Origin: MPNP01 sp965116235
Lineage (GTDB): Bacteria; Pseudomonadota; Alphaproteobacteria; Rhodobacterales; Rhodobacteraceae
Assembly: GCA_965116235.1 (NCBI GenBank)
Contig: OZ220496.1
Span: forward strand, 2,852,001-2,916,000
DNA length: 64,000 nucleotides
Direction: 5' to 3'
Made by a program: the position numbers and the translations under genes. Positions 37,570-46,721 of the stretch are shown in pieces (positions within the stretch are counted from its first letter, which is position 1; each line of letters begins with the position of its first letter). A model generated the notes under the pieces. That model searched no databases. It saw only the letters and a list, made by a program, of their open reading frames with translations, and had not been told where the DNA came from.

Positions 37570-39092
37570 GGATCCTCTTCAAGCAACGGGGAGTCTAAGG
37601 GCAGAAACCGGCCCGCTCTGACCAGTTCTTCAACCAATTCTATTTCAGGAGAAATCAGCCTGTCTTCAGCCAGAAAAGGTGATACCTCGCGTATTGTCCT
37701 TACATGTTTCTGCAGCTGTTCGCTTGTTTGCAGGGGAGCGCGCAACTCGACACCCTGAGCACCGCACAGAAGTTCAATGCTGATGATGTTGCGCAAGTTG
37801 TCATTCATCTCAATCAGGCGGCGGGCTCCATGACATGACATGGCGACATGGTCTTCCTGATTGGCTGAAGTCGGCGTGGAGTCGACGACTCTCGGATTGG
37901 CCAGCGACTTGTTCTCAGACTCGAGGGCCGCCGTCACGATCTCGGCAACCATAAAGCCGGAATGAAGGCCCGGGTTGGGCGCCAAAAAGGCGGGGAGTTC
38001 ATGCGATACGGCCGGATCTACGAGCAGTGAAACCCGTCTTTGAGCGATGGAACCCATTTCTGCTATGGCAATGGCAATCATGTCCGCGGCCATTCCGACT
38101 GGTTCGCCATGGAAATTTCCCCCGGACACGATTTCCCCGTCAGCAAGGATCAGCGGATTGTCCGTAACTGCCGTAGCTTCGGTTTTCAGAACTTGAGCCG
38201 CCTGCCTGAGAGTGGTGATGGCCGCTCCCAGTACCTGGGGTTGACAGCGTATGCAGTACGGGTCTTGCACACGAGTATCATCATAGCGATGACTCTCTCT
38301 GATTTCCGAGCCAAAAACCAATTCTCGTATAGCTCGGGCCACATCAATTTGGCCTTTGTGTCCTCTGAGTTCATGGATTTGCTCACGAAACGGTGCCGAC
38401 GAAGCCATTGCTGCATCGGTCGACAACGCACCCGAGGTGATCGATGACATGCCTATCTTCCAGGCTTCAAACAATCCGGCCAGCGCCAGAGCCGTCGAAA
38501 CCTGAGTGCCATTGATCATGGCTAGGCCTTCTTTTGGCCCCAGAACAACCGGCTCTTTGCCAATGATCCTGAGGGCTTCGCATCCTGTTATTCTGGTGCC
38601 CTTGTGAAATGCCGGATTGATGCCCATCAGCGTTGCCGTCAAATGAGCAAGTGGAGCCAAGTCACCCGAGGCACCGACCGAGCCCTTTGACGGGATCAAC
38701 GGATAGATTTCGTGAGACAGAAATCCCTTCAGGGTGGAAATGACTTCCCACCGTACCCCGGAAGCACCCTGTGCAAGCGAGAACATTTTCAGCCCCATTA
38801 TCAGTCGGACGATGTTGTCGGGAAGAGGGTCGCCCACTCCGGCACAATGGCTGAGAATCAAGTTTTTTTGGAGTTCAACAAGATCATTCCGGGGTATTCT
38901 TATTGATGCCAGTTTGCCAAAGCCGGTGTTGATGCCATATACTGGCTCTTCCGCTTGAGCTATTCGATCAACGACTCTGGCCCCTTCCTCAACCCATTTC
39001 CGACAGCTGGGAAGAATGTCAATTGTCTCACCCTCGTAAAAGCGTTCGATGTCACGAAGGCTAACAACCCTGGGATCAATGATCATTCGCAA
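37563..39092 (-). CDS. hutH: Histidine ammonia-lyase
   Basis: HutH removes ammonia from histidine to give urocanate. The 509-residue product carries the Ala-Ser-Gly triad that cyclises to the MIO electrophile in GSVGASGDLAPLAHL (about residue 143), plus YGINTGFGKLAS near residue 53 and the conserved QEDHVAMSCHGAR region. It overlaps hutI by 17 bp and hutU by seven, so the three are one transcript. Confidence 0.97.
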   Translation of the reverse strand: MRMIIDPRVVSLRDIERFYEGETIDILPSCRKWVEEGARVVDRIAQAEEPVYGINTGFGKLASIRIPRNDLVELQKNLILSHCAGVGDPLPDNIVRLIMGLKMFSLAQGASGVRWEVISTLKGFLSHEIYPLIPSKGSVGASGDLAPLAHLTATLMGINPAFHKGTRITGCEALRIIGKEPVVLGPKEGLAMINGTQVSTALALAGLFEAWKIGMSSITSGALSTDAAMASSAPFREQIHELRGHKGQIDVARAIRELVFGSEIRESHRYDDTRVQDPYCIRCQPQVLGAAITTLRQAAQVLKTEATAVTDNPLILADGEIVSGGNFHGEPVGMAADMIAIAIAEMGSIAQRRVSLLVDPAVSHELPAFLAPNPGLHSGFMVAEIVTAALESENKSLANPRVVDSTPTSANQEDHVAMSCHGARRLIEMNDNLRNIISIELLCGAQGVELRAPLQTSEQLQKHVRTIREVSPFLAEDRLISPEIELVEELVRAGRFLPLDSPLLEEDPC

Positions 39093-40305
39093 ACCACCGT
39101 CTGATCAGCGGGTTGTAACCGAGATGGTAGGCCAACTCGGCCGGATGGTCAACGGACCATGTACAGAAGTCTGCTCGCATGCCGACCGCTATCTGTCCCA
39201 AGTCATGATCTTTGCCCAAGGCTTTTGCCGCGTTGACAGTAATCCCCTTCAAGGCCTCCTCTGGAGTCAAACCGAAAAGATTGCATGCCAGATTCATGAC
39301 CGCCAGTATCGAAGATACCGGTGAGGATCCGGGATTGCAATCGGTAGCCAAGGCAATTGGAACATCGGCTTCTCGCAGGTTGTCAACAGGTGGCTTCTGA
39401 GTTTCCTTCAGGGTGTAGTAGGCTCCGGGCAACAATACGGCGACCATGTCGGCCCTTTTCATTTCGATGACATCTTCCGAGTTGGCATACTCGACATGAT
39501 CAGCTGAAAGGGCGTTATACTTGGCTGCCAGTTGCGTTCCTCCATTATGCGAAAGCTGCTCGGCATGAATTTTTACGGGCAGATTCAGCTTGACCGCAGC
39601 CTGGTAATAGGGTTCCAGCTGTACCGTACTGAACGCTATTCCCTCACAAAAACTGTCTACGGAATCAACCAGTTGTCTGGAATGCGCCTTGGCCAGTCCC
39701 GGAATTGCAACTTCCGCTATGTAGTTGTCATGACAACCGGCATACTCCGGTGGCAAAGCATGGGCTGCCAGCCAGGAATTCACAACTCTGATGGGATAAT
39801 TCTCAGCGATTTGCCTGGCCACTTGCAGCATCTTGATTTCATCCTCAATGGTAAGACCATAACCTGACTTGATTTCGATAGTCGTAACCCCTTCTCCGAT
39901 CAACGCGTTCACCCTCTTCATGGCCGATGCCAGCAGGGCATCCCTTGACGCATCTCGCGTGGCCTTCATCGTGGACAGTATGCCGCCACCAGCGCGGGCT
40001 ATCTCTTCATAGGATGCACCCATTAAACGGGCTTCAAACTCACTGACCCTGTCTCCACCATAGACTACATGAGTGTGACAATCGATCAGGCCCGGAGTCA
40101 CAAGCGCTCCTTCCAGGTCGTGGAGGATTTGGCGATTGACATGCGAAGGCACATCGGCTTCCTGACCCACCCAGGCAAAGGTGCAATTCTCGACCGCAAA
40201 GGCACCATCCCTGATAAATCCGTATCGACCCAGCGCCGAATTCATGGAGGCAATGTTACAGTTGCAAAAAAGCGCCACGTCAACTAATCGGTTTGAGGTG
40301 TCCAA
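39076..40305 (-). CDS. hutI: Imidazolonepropionase
   Basis: HutI hydrolyses imidazolonepropionate to N-formimino-L-glutamate. A 409-residue amidohydrolase with the metal-binding PGLIDCHTHVVYGGDR at about residue 75, a further ligand histidine in VKIHAEQLSHNGGTQLAA, and the catalytic aspartate in IALATDCNPGSSP. The start is probably TTG at 40305; an ATG about 60 bases downstream is an alternative. It is divergent from hutF with only 35 bp between the two genes. Confidence 0.95.
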   Translation of the reverse strand: MDTSNRLVDVALFCNCNIASMNSALGRYGFIRDGAFAVENCTFAWVGQEADVPSHVNRQILHDLEGALVTPGLIDCHTHVVYGGDRVSEFEARLMGASYEEIARAGGGILSTMKATRDASRDALLASAMKRVNALIGEGVTTIEIKSGYGLTIEDEIKMLQVARQIAENYPIRVVNSWLAAHALPPEYAGCHDNYIAEVAIPGLAKAHSRQLVDSVDSFCEGIAFSTVQLEPYYQAAVKLNLPVKIHAEQLSHNGGTQLAAKYNALSADHVEYANSEDVIEMKRADMVAVLLPGAYYTLKETQKPPVDNLREADVPIALATDCNPGSSPVSSILAVMNLACNLFGLTPEEALKGITVNAAKALGKDHDLGQIAVGMRADFCTWSVDHPAELAYHLGYNPLIRRWFANDH

Positions 40306-40340
40306 AACTTAAACTCTCAATTAGTCCAAACTTCAATTAA

Positions 40341-41714
40341 TTGACAAACTTTTCTCGATCGAAACAAATTTGGGCTCGCTTGGCCCTTACCCCTGAAGGA
40401 TGGAATGAGGACGTGCTCGTCAGTATCGATTTGGACGGCAAAATCTCGGATGTGAAGCCGCAACACCCTCCAAAAGGATTGATCACTTCAATCTTGCTGC
40501 CCTCCCCGACCAATCTGCACAGTCACTCGTTTCAAAGAGCGATGGCCGGTCTGACTGAGACCAAGGACCCGGATCGCAAAGAGAATTTCTGGTCATGGCG
40601 GGAACTGATGTACAAGTTTCTGGCATTCCTCGACCCGGATGACTTTCAGACCATAACTGAACTGGCCATGATGGAAATGCTTGAGGCCGGCTTTGCCTCA
40701 ATGGTGGAGTTTCATTATCTTCACAATACCCGAAACGGCGCGAAGTATGATGATGTTGGGGAGTTGTCAAAGCGCGTCATCGCCGCGGCCGAGTCGACTG
40801 GGATGGGACTGACCCTTGTACCCATCGCCTACAATCAGGGCGGATGCGATGGTCGCCCGCTGGCCGGTGGCCAGGTTCGATTTCAGAACAGCCCAGACCA
40901 ATACCAGGCAATTCTGGCCGCTGCACAAAAAGCTGTTCAACGTTCTGACACTGCGGTCGGATCAGGAGCACATTCATTGCGAGCCGTGTCCACCGAATAT
41001 TTGACGGAACTGCTTTCCTCTTCGGCCACTTGGCCTTTCCACATACACGTTGCCGAGCAGGTGGCAGAAGTTGATGAAGTCAAGCATTACCTCAAGCAAA
41101 GACCTGTTGAGTACCTTCTGGACAATTTTCCGCTTAACAGGAACTGGTGCTTGATCCACTGTACCCAGATGACACCTGAAGAAACTGCCAGGCTAGCCAA
41201 CTCGGGCGCTGTCGCCGGTCTTTGTCCCATAACCGAAAGCAATCTTGGTGACGGAATTTTTGATGGGGTTCGATATGCAGAGTCCAACGGACGTTATGGC
41301 ATCGGTACAGATTCGAACATTCGGATCAATCTCACGGGTGAATACCGAACCTTGGAGTATTCCCAGCGGTTGCGAGACAGGGCCAGAGTTCGGATGACTT
41401 CATCGGGCTCGGTTGGTCTGCAACTGCTTTTGACCAGTTGCGAGGGGGGACGCTTTGCCTCCGGGCGGAACAACGGCGCTATCAAGCAGGGATGCTGGGC
41501 GGATTTTATTGAGCTGGACGGCTCAAGCTACAAACTCTGCGATTTGCGGGATGACAGAATCGCTGATACTTGGATCTTCAACGGCGACGATCAATTGCTG
41601 AAATCCGTCTGGTCAGCCGGGCAAATCGTTGTCGTGGACGGACAACATAGAAGACGCACCGAAATCATCTCCCGGTACAGCAACATGTTAAGGAAACTCA
41701 AGCCACTTTTGTGA
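40341..41714 (+). CDS. hutF: Formimidoylglutamate deiminase
   Basis: HutF deiminates N-formimino-L-glutamate to N-formyl-L-glutamate, the five-step variant of histidine degradation. A 457-residue amidohydrolase with PTNLHSHSFQRAMAGL carrying the HxH metal ligands, FHIHVAEQVAEVDEV, NWCLIHCTQMTPEE and GIGTDSNIRINLTGEYRTLE. The start is taken as TTG at 40341. HutG, which would finish the pathway, is not in the window. Confidence 0.93.
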   Translation: MTNFSRSKQIWARLALTPEGWNEDVLVSIDLDGKISDVKPQHPPKGLITSILLPSPTNLHSHSFQRAMAGLTETKDPDRKENFWSWRELMYKFLAFLDPDDFQTITELAMMEMLEAGFASMVEFHYLHNTRNGAKYDDVGELSKRVIAAAESTGMGLTLVPIAYNQGGCDGRPLAGGQVRFQNSPDQYQAILAAAQKAVQRSDTAVGSGAHSLRAVSTEYLTELLSSSATWPFHIHVAEQVAEVDEVKHYLKQRPVEYLLDNFPLNRNWCLIHCTQMTPEETARLANSGAVAGLCPITESNLGDGIFDGVRYAESNGRYGIGTDSNIRINLTGEYRTLEYSQRLRDRARVRMTSSGSVGLQLLLTSCEGGRFASGRNNGAIKQGCWADFIELDGSSYKLCDLRDDRIADTWIFNGDDQLLKSVWSAGQIVVVDGQHRRRTEIISRYSNMLRKLKPLL

Positions 41715-41726
41715 CCGGACGAGAAA

Positions 41727-41801
41727 TGGTGCCTAGGGGCGGATTTGAACCACCGACACGAGGATTTTCAGTCCACTGCTCTACCCCTGAGCTACCTAGG
41801 C
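41727..41801 (-). tRNA. tRNA-Phe (GAA)
   Basis: A complete cloverleaf with encoded CCA. The acceptor stem is GCCTAGG/CCTAGGC, the anticodon loop CTGAAAA gives GAA, and the T-arm is GGTGG-TTCAAAT-CCGCC. The anticodon stem GTGGA/TCCTC contains a T-T mismatch at its second pair, which is unusual. The 3' end lies 12 bp from the hutF stop. In related genomes this gene commonly follows yacG; here about 2.7 kb of accessory DNA separates them. Confidence 0.93.
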
Positions 41802-42454
41802 ATAACCCCCACGGATCAACCCTGCTAACTTAGTTGTATCTGAAAGCCCATACAAGTCGCTGGGTGCTTAATATTTGTGAAGGGCTGGACACCCCTTCGC
41901 AGTTGCAAACCTTAACGCGCAATGAAAGAAAAATCATGCCAAAGCAGGTTATGAATCCCTTTGTGCCGGTATTTGCACATGCTTATGCTCGTAGCCACGA
42001 TAGAGTTAGGAAGCGGGTGCAATTGGGTCTTATGACCATGAGTCAACTCCATATCCTTTTCATCGCCCGATTGGAAAACCAATCCGGCCATGTAGATTTG
42101 TACCTGTCGCGAACAGGAGGAGGATAGCAAGCGAGTGCAGGCGTCCAAGTTGACCCGGGACGCGATGGTGATGCATGACATCCTCAGAAGCGGAGGAACA
42201 TCCTGCTGCTCAACCGGGGTGAAAGCAGGGGGTCATCGGCAAAACGGCACTAAGAGCGGTCGGTTTTATCACGACAAATTGTCATGACATCTTCGGATCA
42301 GTGACAATCCATCCCGTTTCGGTTGATTATGTTCTTAGGAGGAATTAATGGTCAAGCCCGGCCGCCCTTGACAGGGCCGCATGGCATGATTAAGGTCATG
42401 CCATGCGATGCTGCCCCATGCATACCCGACTGAATACAGGTGAGAACGCGCGTC
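41802..42454. other. 650-bp accessory stretch between tRNA-Phe and ATPase copy 2
   Basis: No gene is supported. A 97-codon frame (41834-42127) and an antisense 89-codon frame show no family features. The only clear signal is the promoter at 42368. There is no integrase and no visible repeat of the tRNA 3' end. Confidence 0.4.
42368..42396 (+). promoter_or_regulatory. Putative sigma-70 promoter of AAA+ ATPase copy 2
   Basis: TTGACA (42368-42373), a spacer of exactly 17 bp, and TAAGGT (42391-42396). The ATG at 42455 lies 59 bases downstream. It matches the promoters before the other two ATPase copies in hexamer and spacing. Confidence 0.6.
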
Positions 42455-44143
42455 ATGACTGCAGACTTCAAGCCGGAAGAACTGTGCCATTTCCTTCGGC
42501 AGGGCGATCGCCGACTCCACCCGTTCTTTGTTGGACGCGAGGCAGCCATGGCTCAAATCCTGGCTCTGGTCCAGGAGGTTGTCACGACGGGAACGGAGTT
42601 GCCCGGGACCGCAAAGGCCAAGGGCCTCATGCAAGTGATCCAGGGTGCCCCCGGCATCGGCAAGACCGCCTTGCTTGATGCGTTATACAAGACATGCATG
42701 ACGACCCTGACGCGAATGGATGCGGGCGTACGCATCATGCCGCTGATCATCAATGATCCAAAAAATCTATCGTTACCCGCCATTTATCAGGCCGTACAGG
42801 ACCAGCTGACAGCCGTTGGGGACCATATCGGCCATGGCCCCATCCGCCGTTTTTTCCGGCGGTCGCTGGGCCGTTTGCAAGCCGGATCGGTGATGGGTAC
42901 CGGCATCAGCCTCAAGCCGGCGGACGCCGCCCTTCAACCCCAGATACCTAAGGGCTGGGCCGTACTGCTCATGATCGACGAGATCCAGCAGGCCGATCCC
43001 AATCCGCAAGGGACCGCCGCTGCCGCTCTTGTACGTCTGGAAGGCGGCAGTGACGGCTTGCCTATTCTGCCCGTATTGGCCGGCCTCTCCAACAGTCAGA
43101 CCGTCCTCCGAGCAATGGGCCTTTCCCGTCTGTCCAGCATAGCTGTCCAGCCCCTCACGCGGCTGACTCAAGCGGATGTCAGTCAGGCCCTTCACCAGTT
43201 CATCAATCGCTACAATGTAAGCGTTACACTAGCCTGTCAGGATCTCTGGGCACGCACCCTCTGGCGCTGGTCCCAAGGCTGGCCCAAGCACATGCAGAAC
43301 GGCCTGAGTGCGATCGGTCATGCCTTGCTGCAAACGAATGGTAACCTTGATGCCGTTGATCTCTTGGCGACGCAGAGGCGGGCAGCCGACACGCGTACCA
43401 GCTATTACTGGACCCGCCTGGATACATGGCAGGATTCGCCCCAACTCATGGGCCAGGTCATGGCGGGACTGGGCCGCGAACCTCTGCCGCGGCACGACAT
43501 CATGAGCCATGTGCAGGCCATTTGGCGTGCGGATCCGAATCGATTCTGTCCAGTTCCAGAATGGGACGACATGCTTCGCCTGGGCCTCATTGACCTTGAT
43601 CGAATCACGGCGCGTGCAGTAACCTACTCATGCCCTATCCCGTCCTTGCGGTCCTTTGCCGTGACACGGACCGGACTATCACTGCACTGCAGCGCGCTGG
43701 ATGGCGACATTGACATGATTCGGAGCGATCTCAAAACCGGCCTTGACGTCAATGGCCTCGATGCTTGGGGACGAACCCCTATGCACATCGCCGCCCAGGA
43801 AAGCTGGCCAACCATCATCGTCGAACTTCAGGCCGCGGGGGCGGCCGTTCAGGCACAGGATCGTTGGGGCCGCACGCCCCTCCATCTGGCGGCCCAAGCC
43901 AATGCCGAACAGGGACTGGGCCCGTTGCTGGACTTTCAGGCCGACCTTCATGCCATCGATCATGACGGCGACACGCCGCTCCATTACGCTGCCCGAACCG
44001 ACAGCGCCCGTACCATGATGATGCTGATCAAGGCGGGGGCCAATCCTCAAATCCGCAATCATGACGGTCAGAGAGCCATCGATATCACCTCTCCAGTAAG
44101 CACTTGCCGAAGCGTTCTCAGTGGGTTGCCGGACAATTCTTGA
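42455..44143 (+). CDS. AAA+ ATPase copy 2 with C-terminal ankyrin repeats
   Basis: A 562-residue protein from the ATG at 42455 (a GTG at 42440 is also in frame). N-terminal PFFVGREAAMAQILAL leads into a P-loop domain with Walker A GAPGIGKT at residues 64-71 and Walker B LLMIDEIQ near 170-177. A helical middle region follows. From about residue 405 there are four ankyrin repeats, seen as WGRTPMHIAAQES, WGRTPLHLAAQAN, DGDTPLHYAARTD and DGQRAIDI. Walker A sits at the same residue number as in copy 3, which supports both starts. The ATPase plus ankyrin layout suggests a signalling or effector NTPase that recognises a protein partner; function is unknown. It stands alone, with no operon partner. 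Confidence 0.8.
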   Translation: MTADFKPEELCHFLRQGDRRLHPFFVGREAAMAQILALVQEVVTTGTELPGTAKAKGLMQVIQGAPGIGKTALLDALYKTCMTTLTRMDAGVRIMPLIINDPKNLSLPAIYQAVQDQLTAVGDHIGHGPIRRFFRRSLGRLQAGSVMGTGISLKPADAALQPQIPKGWAVLLMIDEIQQADPNPQGTAAAALVRLEGGSDGLPILPVLAGLSNSQTVLRAMGLSRLSSIAVQPLTRLTQADVSQALHQFINRYNVSVTLACQDLWARTLWRWSQGWPKHMQNGLSAIGHALLQTNGNLDAVDLLATQRRAADTRTSYYWTRLDTWQDSPQLMGQVMAGLGREPLPRHDIMSHVQAIWRADPNRFCPVPEWDDMLRLGLIDLDRITARAVTYSCPIPSLRSFAVTRTGLSLHCSALDGDIDMIRSDLKTGLDVNGLDAWGRTPMHIAAQESWPTIIVELQAAGAAVQAQDRWGRTPLHLAAQANAEQGLGPLLDFQADLHAIDHDGDTPLHYAARTDSARTMMMLIKAGANPQIRNHDGQRAIDITSPVSTCRSVLSGLPDNS

Positions 44144-44343
44144 CCCCGAAATGATCATGCCAAAGGATGACGACGAAAGGCCAAGCCACACCAATGTGAA
44201 CCGAACGGGACTCCATCATGGCGCCTTGGTCTGTGCCCGACGGGCGGACGATGCGCCACCGGGTCTCACCGACCTCGATACCTCAGTCGTCATCGGCCTC
44301 CATTTCCCCATGAATGACAGTTCAACCATTGGCCGACCATCAA

Positions 44344-44541
44344 TTAACCGAGACCCGTGACAAAGTGGGTCGCCATACTCGGCTGGACACCCATGATTTC
44401 AACCGCGGCACGATCTGGGCTCTCAGCAACACAATGTTCAATCACCAAACCCTGCTGACTGGCCGTCGTGCGACTCGTTGCGTATACATCATGGCCACCA
44501 CAAAACGCTGCAAGGCTTCCGGCTACCTTCCTGCAATTCAT
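44344..44541 (-). pseudogene. IS1595-type transposase N-terminal remnant
   Basis: A 65-codon frame reads SQQGLVIEHCVAESPDRAA and IMGVQPSMATHFVTGL. This lines up with RQQGRLIEHFVAGSTARAA and IVGVQPKTAIRFFMGL at the N-terminus of the intact IS1595 transposase at 62049-62711. The rest of the element is missing. It lies just downstream of ATPase copy 2. Confidence 0.7.
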
Positions 44542-44553
44542 TGCGTGAAACTC

Positions 44554-44727
44554 TCACTTTCTCCATGAAGGAACTTCCTCATGATCTTTTTCCTCTTCTC
44601 CATCGGCACTGGAGTCAATCGTGTATTCACCCTCCAACCATCGCCCAAGATCAATGTCAGCACATCTTTTCGAGCAAAAGGGACGGTATTTCAGAATTGC
44701 CTCTTTCTTGCAGATTGGACAAATCAT
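44554..44727 (-). CDS. yacG: YacG, zinc-finger DNA gyrase inhibitor
   Basis: A 57-residue protein starting MICPICKKEAILKYRPFCSK, with four cysteines in the YacG pattern CxxC and CxxxC (FCSKRC), followed by DLGRWLEGEY and an acidic tail. YacG binds gyrase B and blocks DNA binding. Its ATG overlaps the rng stop as ATGA, so it is translationally coupled, which matches the usual gene order. It is a short gene easily missed. Confidence 0.92.
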   Translation of the reverse strand: MICPICKKEAILKYRPFCSKRCADIDLGRWLEGEYTIDSSADGEEEKDHEEVPSWRK

Positions 44728-45788
44728 TCGTGAAACTTCCCCATCGCCAGGACTCTGTCACGCTTTCGTTCCATTTCAAAATTTCCCATCCGGGTCCAGC
44801 CGTGGATAGAGGTTGGCACCTCATCGTCCTTCAATGAACTTCTGATGATCTGCTCAATGGCCTTCCTGTTTTGCTTGTTCATTGCTGGAAAATCAACAAC
44901 GACCTTACCGGCAAGACCTCGGATGCGCAAATCTCGACAAAGTGTTTGAGCCACTTCCCTGGACACTTCTTGAATGGCGTTTCCTTGAACAAGACTGCCA
45001 GTATTGACATCAATCGTGACCATCGCTGCAGTTTGTTCGAAAACCACAGTTGCTCCCGAGGACAGTTTTTTCGTCATCTCAATGCTGTGCTGTATCAGAT
45101 CTACAAGTTCGTCATAGTCATCCTGACATTCCGACTCATCAATTTCTTCAACATCCCAGTCTTTCGAAACCACCCAATCCCTTCGTGCACGCTCGTGAAT
45201 GCTCGGTCCCTTAAGGACGCACATCGGTTTCACCCCAAGAGCATTAATCTGCATGACCTCAAGCAATTTACTCCATCTCGACAGCTCCTCTTTCACGCCC
45301 TCGGGACAGTGCTGGCTTGAGGTTCGTATTATGATGCCAACATCGTCAGGCCAAAAATTGCTGTTCAGGAAGCCATCAACCTGGGTCTTAAGTTCAAGCC
45401 GAATCTTCCTGTCCCTGACTGCACGAGAAACATTCAGTCCTGGTTTGCCCTCAGTCGCGATGACAAACTTTCCCCGGAGCACCGTTTGCTTTCGCAAAGG
45501 GACTGGTTTGCCTTCCCGCGGGTATCCACCGACCTGAACCCTGATACGCTCGCCCTCGGAAATTTCGGGCGCATGCCTCAGCAGCCCCAAGTGACCATTG
45601 GGCAACTGCACCAGCTGCCCGCCTGTACCCTTGATCGGGCGTCGGGCATGTCCAAAAAAAATGGATTCTGGTTTCGGAACACTTTTGTCAGGTTGATCCA
45701 GAAGCAAGTCGTCAAGCTTGTCGTCAACCACCTTCGCTGCCAGCTCCGTTCCATCCGACATCCAGGATAGCAAGATTCTACCCTTCAT
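44724..45788 (-). CDS. rng: Ribonuclease E/G family protein (short form)
   Basis: A 354-residue RNase G-like enzyme, the short form found in many alphaproteobacteria beside maf. Visible features: VGGYPREGKPVPLRKQTVLRG, the catalytic-domain segments VGIIIRTSS, SGATVVFEQTAAMVTIDVNTG with the metal-binding aspartates, and GLAGKVVVDFPAMNKQN. RNase G processes and degrades structured RNA. It overlaps maf by 11 bp and yacG by four. Confidence 0.9.
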   Translation of the reverse strand: MKGRILLSWMSDGTELAAKVVDDKLDDLLLDQPDKSVPKPESIFFGHARRPIKGTGGQLVQLPNGHLGLLRHAPEISEGERIRVQVGGYPREGKPVPLRKQTVLRGKFVIATEGKPGLNVSRAVRDRKIRLELKTQVDGFLNSNFWPDDVGIIIRTSSQHCPEGVKEELSRWSKLLEVMQINALGVKPMCVLKGPSIHERARRDWVVSKDWDVEEIDESECQDDYDELVDLIQHSIEMTKKLSSGATVVFEQTAAMVTIDVNTGSLVQGNAIQEVSREVAQTLCRDLRIRGLAGKVVVDFPAMNKQNRKAIEQIIRSSLKDDEVPTSIHGWTRMGNFEMERKRDRVLAMGKFHE

Positions 45789-46359
45789 GAAGAGCTTTCG
45801 GCTTGAGGCCGAACGATATCAGAAGGTTTCGGGTTTCATGGAGAGGCAATCCCATTATTCCTGAATATGATCCACCAATCCAGGGGATAAACTGCTCGGC
45901 CAAGCCTTGAATTCCATATCCCCCAGCCTTGCCCAACCACTCTCTGGACTGCAGATAGGTGGCCAACTCCTCTTGAGACAGCCGCTTCATCCTGACAGTC
46001 GATTCCACGAGTCTGGACTTCATCTGATCGTGATTTCTAACCGCAACAGCGGTGAACACCCGGTGTCTTCTTCCCGAAAGAAGTTTCAAAAAACTCTCGG
46101 CTTGGGCTTCGTCATCGGGCTTGCCGATTATTCTGCGTCCGACGGCCACGACAGTATCGGCACCGAGGACAATCTCACCGTTGTCGATTGCAACCGCGTG
46201 TGCCTTCTCGATGGCCATGCGCAAAGCAAAACTGCGGGGGATCTCACACTTTCGCGGCATTTCGTCAATCGCGGCCGGAACGACCCGGTCCGGCGTGTAA
46301 CCAATGCGATTGAGCAGTTTCAGTCTTCTGCTGCTGGCTGAAGCCAGAACCAATCGCAT
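45778..46359 (-). CDS. maf: Maf-family nucleotide pyrophosphatase
   Basis: A 193-residue Maf protein with the N-terminal signature LVLASASSRRLKLLNRIG, VLGADTVVAVGRRIIGKP and GKAGGYGIQGLAEQFI. Maf proteins hydrolyse nucleoside triphosphates, including modified pyrimidines, to monophosphates. It lies four bases after infA and overlaps rng. Confidence 0.94.
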   Translation of the reverse strand: MRLVLASASSRRLKLLNRIGYTPDRVVPAAIDEMPRKCEIPRSFALRMAIEKAHAVAIDNGEIVLGADTVVAVGRRIIGKPDDEAQAESFLKLLSGRRHRVFTAVAVRNHDQMKSRLVESTVRMKRLSQEELATYLQSREWLGKAGGYGIQGLAEQFIPWIGGSYSGIMGLPLHETRNLLISFGLKPKALHEG

Positions 46360-46363
46360 GAAA

Positions 46364-46582
46364 TCACTTGTAGCGGTAGTTGATTCTACCCTTGGTCAGA
46401 TCATAGGGTGTCATTTCAACCAAAACCTTGTCCCCCGCCAGTACCCTGATCCGATTCTTTCTCATTTTTCCAGCAGTATGGGCAATTATTTCGTGTCCGG
46501 TTTCCAGCTTGACCCTGAATGTTGCGTTGGGAAGCAATTCCATCACTTCACCGGGGAACTCCAACAGTGCTTCTTTAGGCAT
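46364..46582 (-). CDS. infA: Translation initiation factor IF-1
   Basis: A 72-residue S1/OB-fold protein, exactly the usual length. It shows LEFPGEVMELLPNATFRVKL, EIIAHTAGKMRKNRIRVLAGD and VEMTPYDLTKGRINYRYK. IF-1 binds the A site of the 30S subunit during initiation. It heads infA-maf-rng-yacG. Confidence 0.98.
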   Translation of the reverse strand: MPKEALLEFPGEVMELLPNATFRVKLETGHEIIAHTAGKMRKNRIRVLAGDKVLVEMTPYDLTKGRINYRYK

Positions 46583-46721
46583 TCGTCCTCATTGAGTCGT
46601 TCACAGATGCGTCACAGGAGAGGGCTGAACCGCCCCGGTGACAATGGATACCTATGGACTCGGAACGGCAATTCAAGTGAGTGCACGGGGAAATGGCAAA
46701 CCGGCTCGAAATATATCAGAT

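Noticed and set aside
41834..42127. 97-codon plus-strand frame next to tRNA-Phe
   Set aside because: Looked for an integrase or excisionase resemblance and found none; an antisense frame of similar length overlaps it.
41727..42454. tRNA-Phe as an integration site for an island
   Set aside because: The accessory DNA lies at the 5' side of the tRNA, the 3' end abuts hutF, and no integrase or duplicated 3' end is seen.
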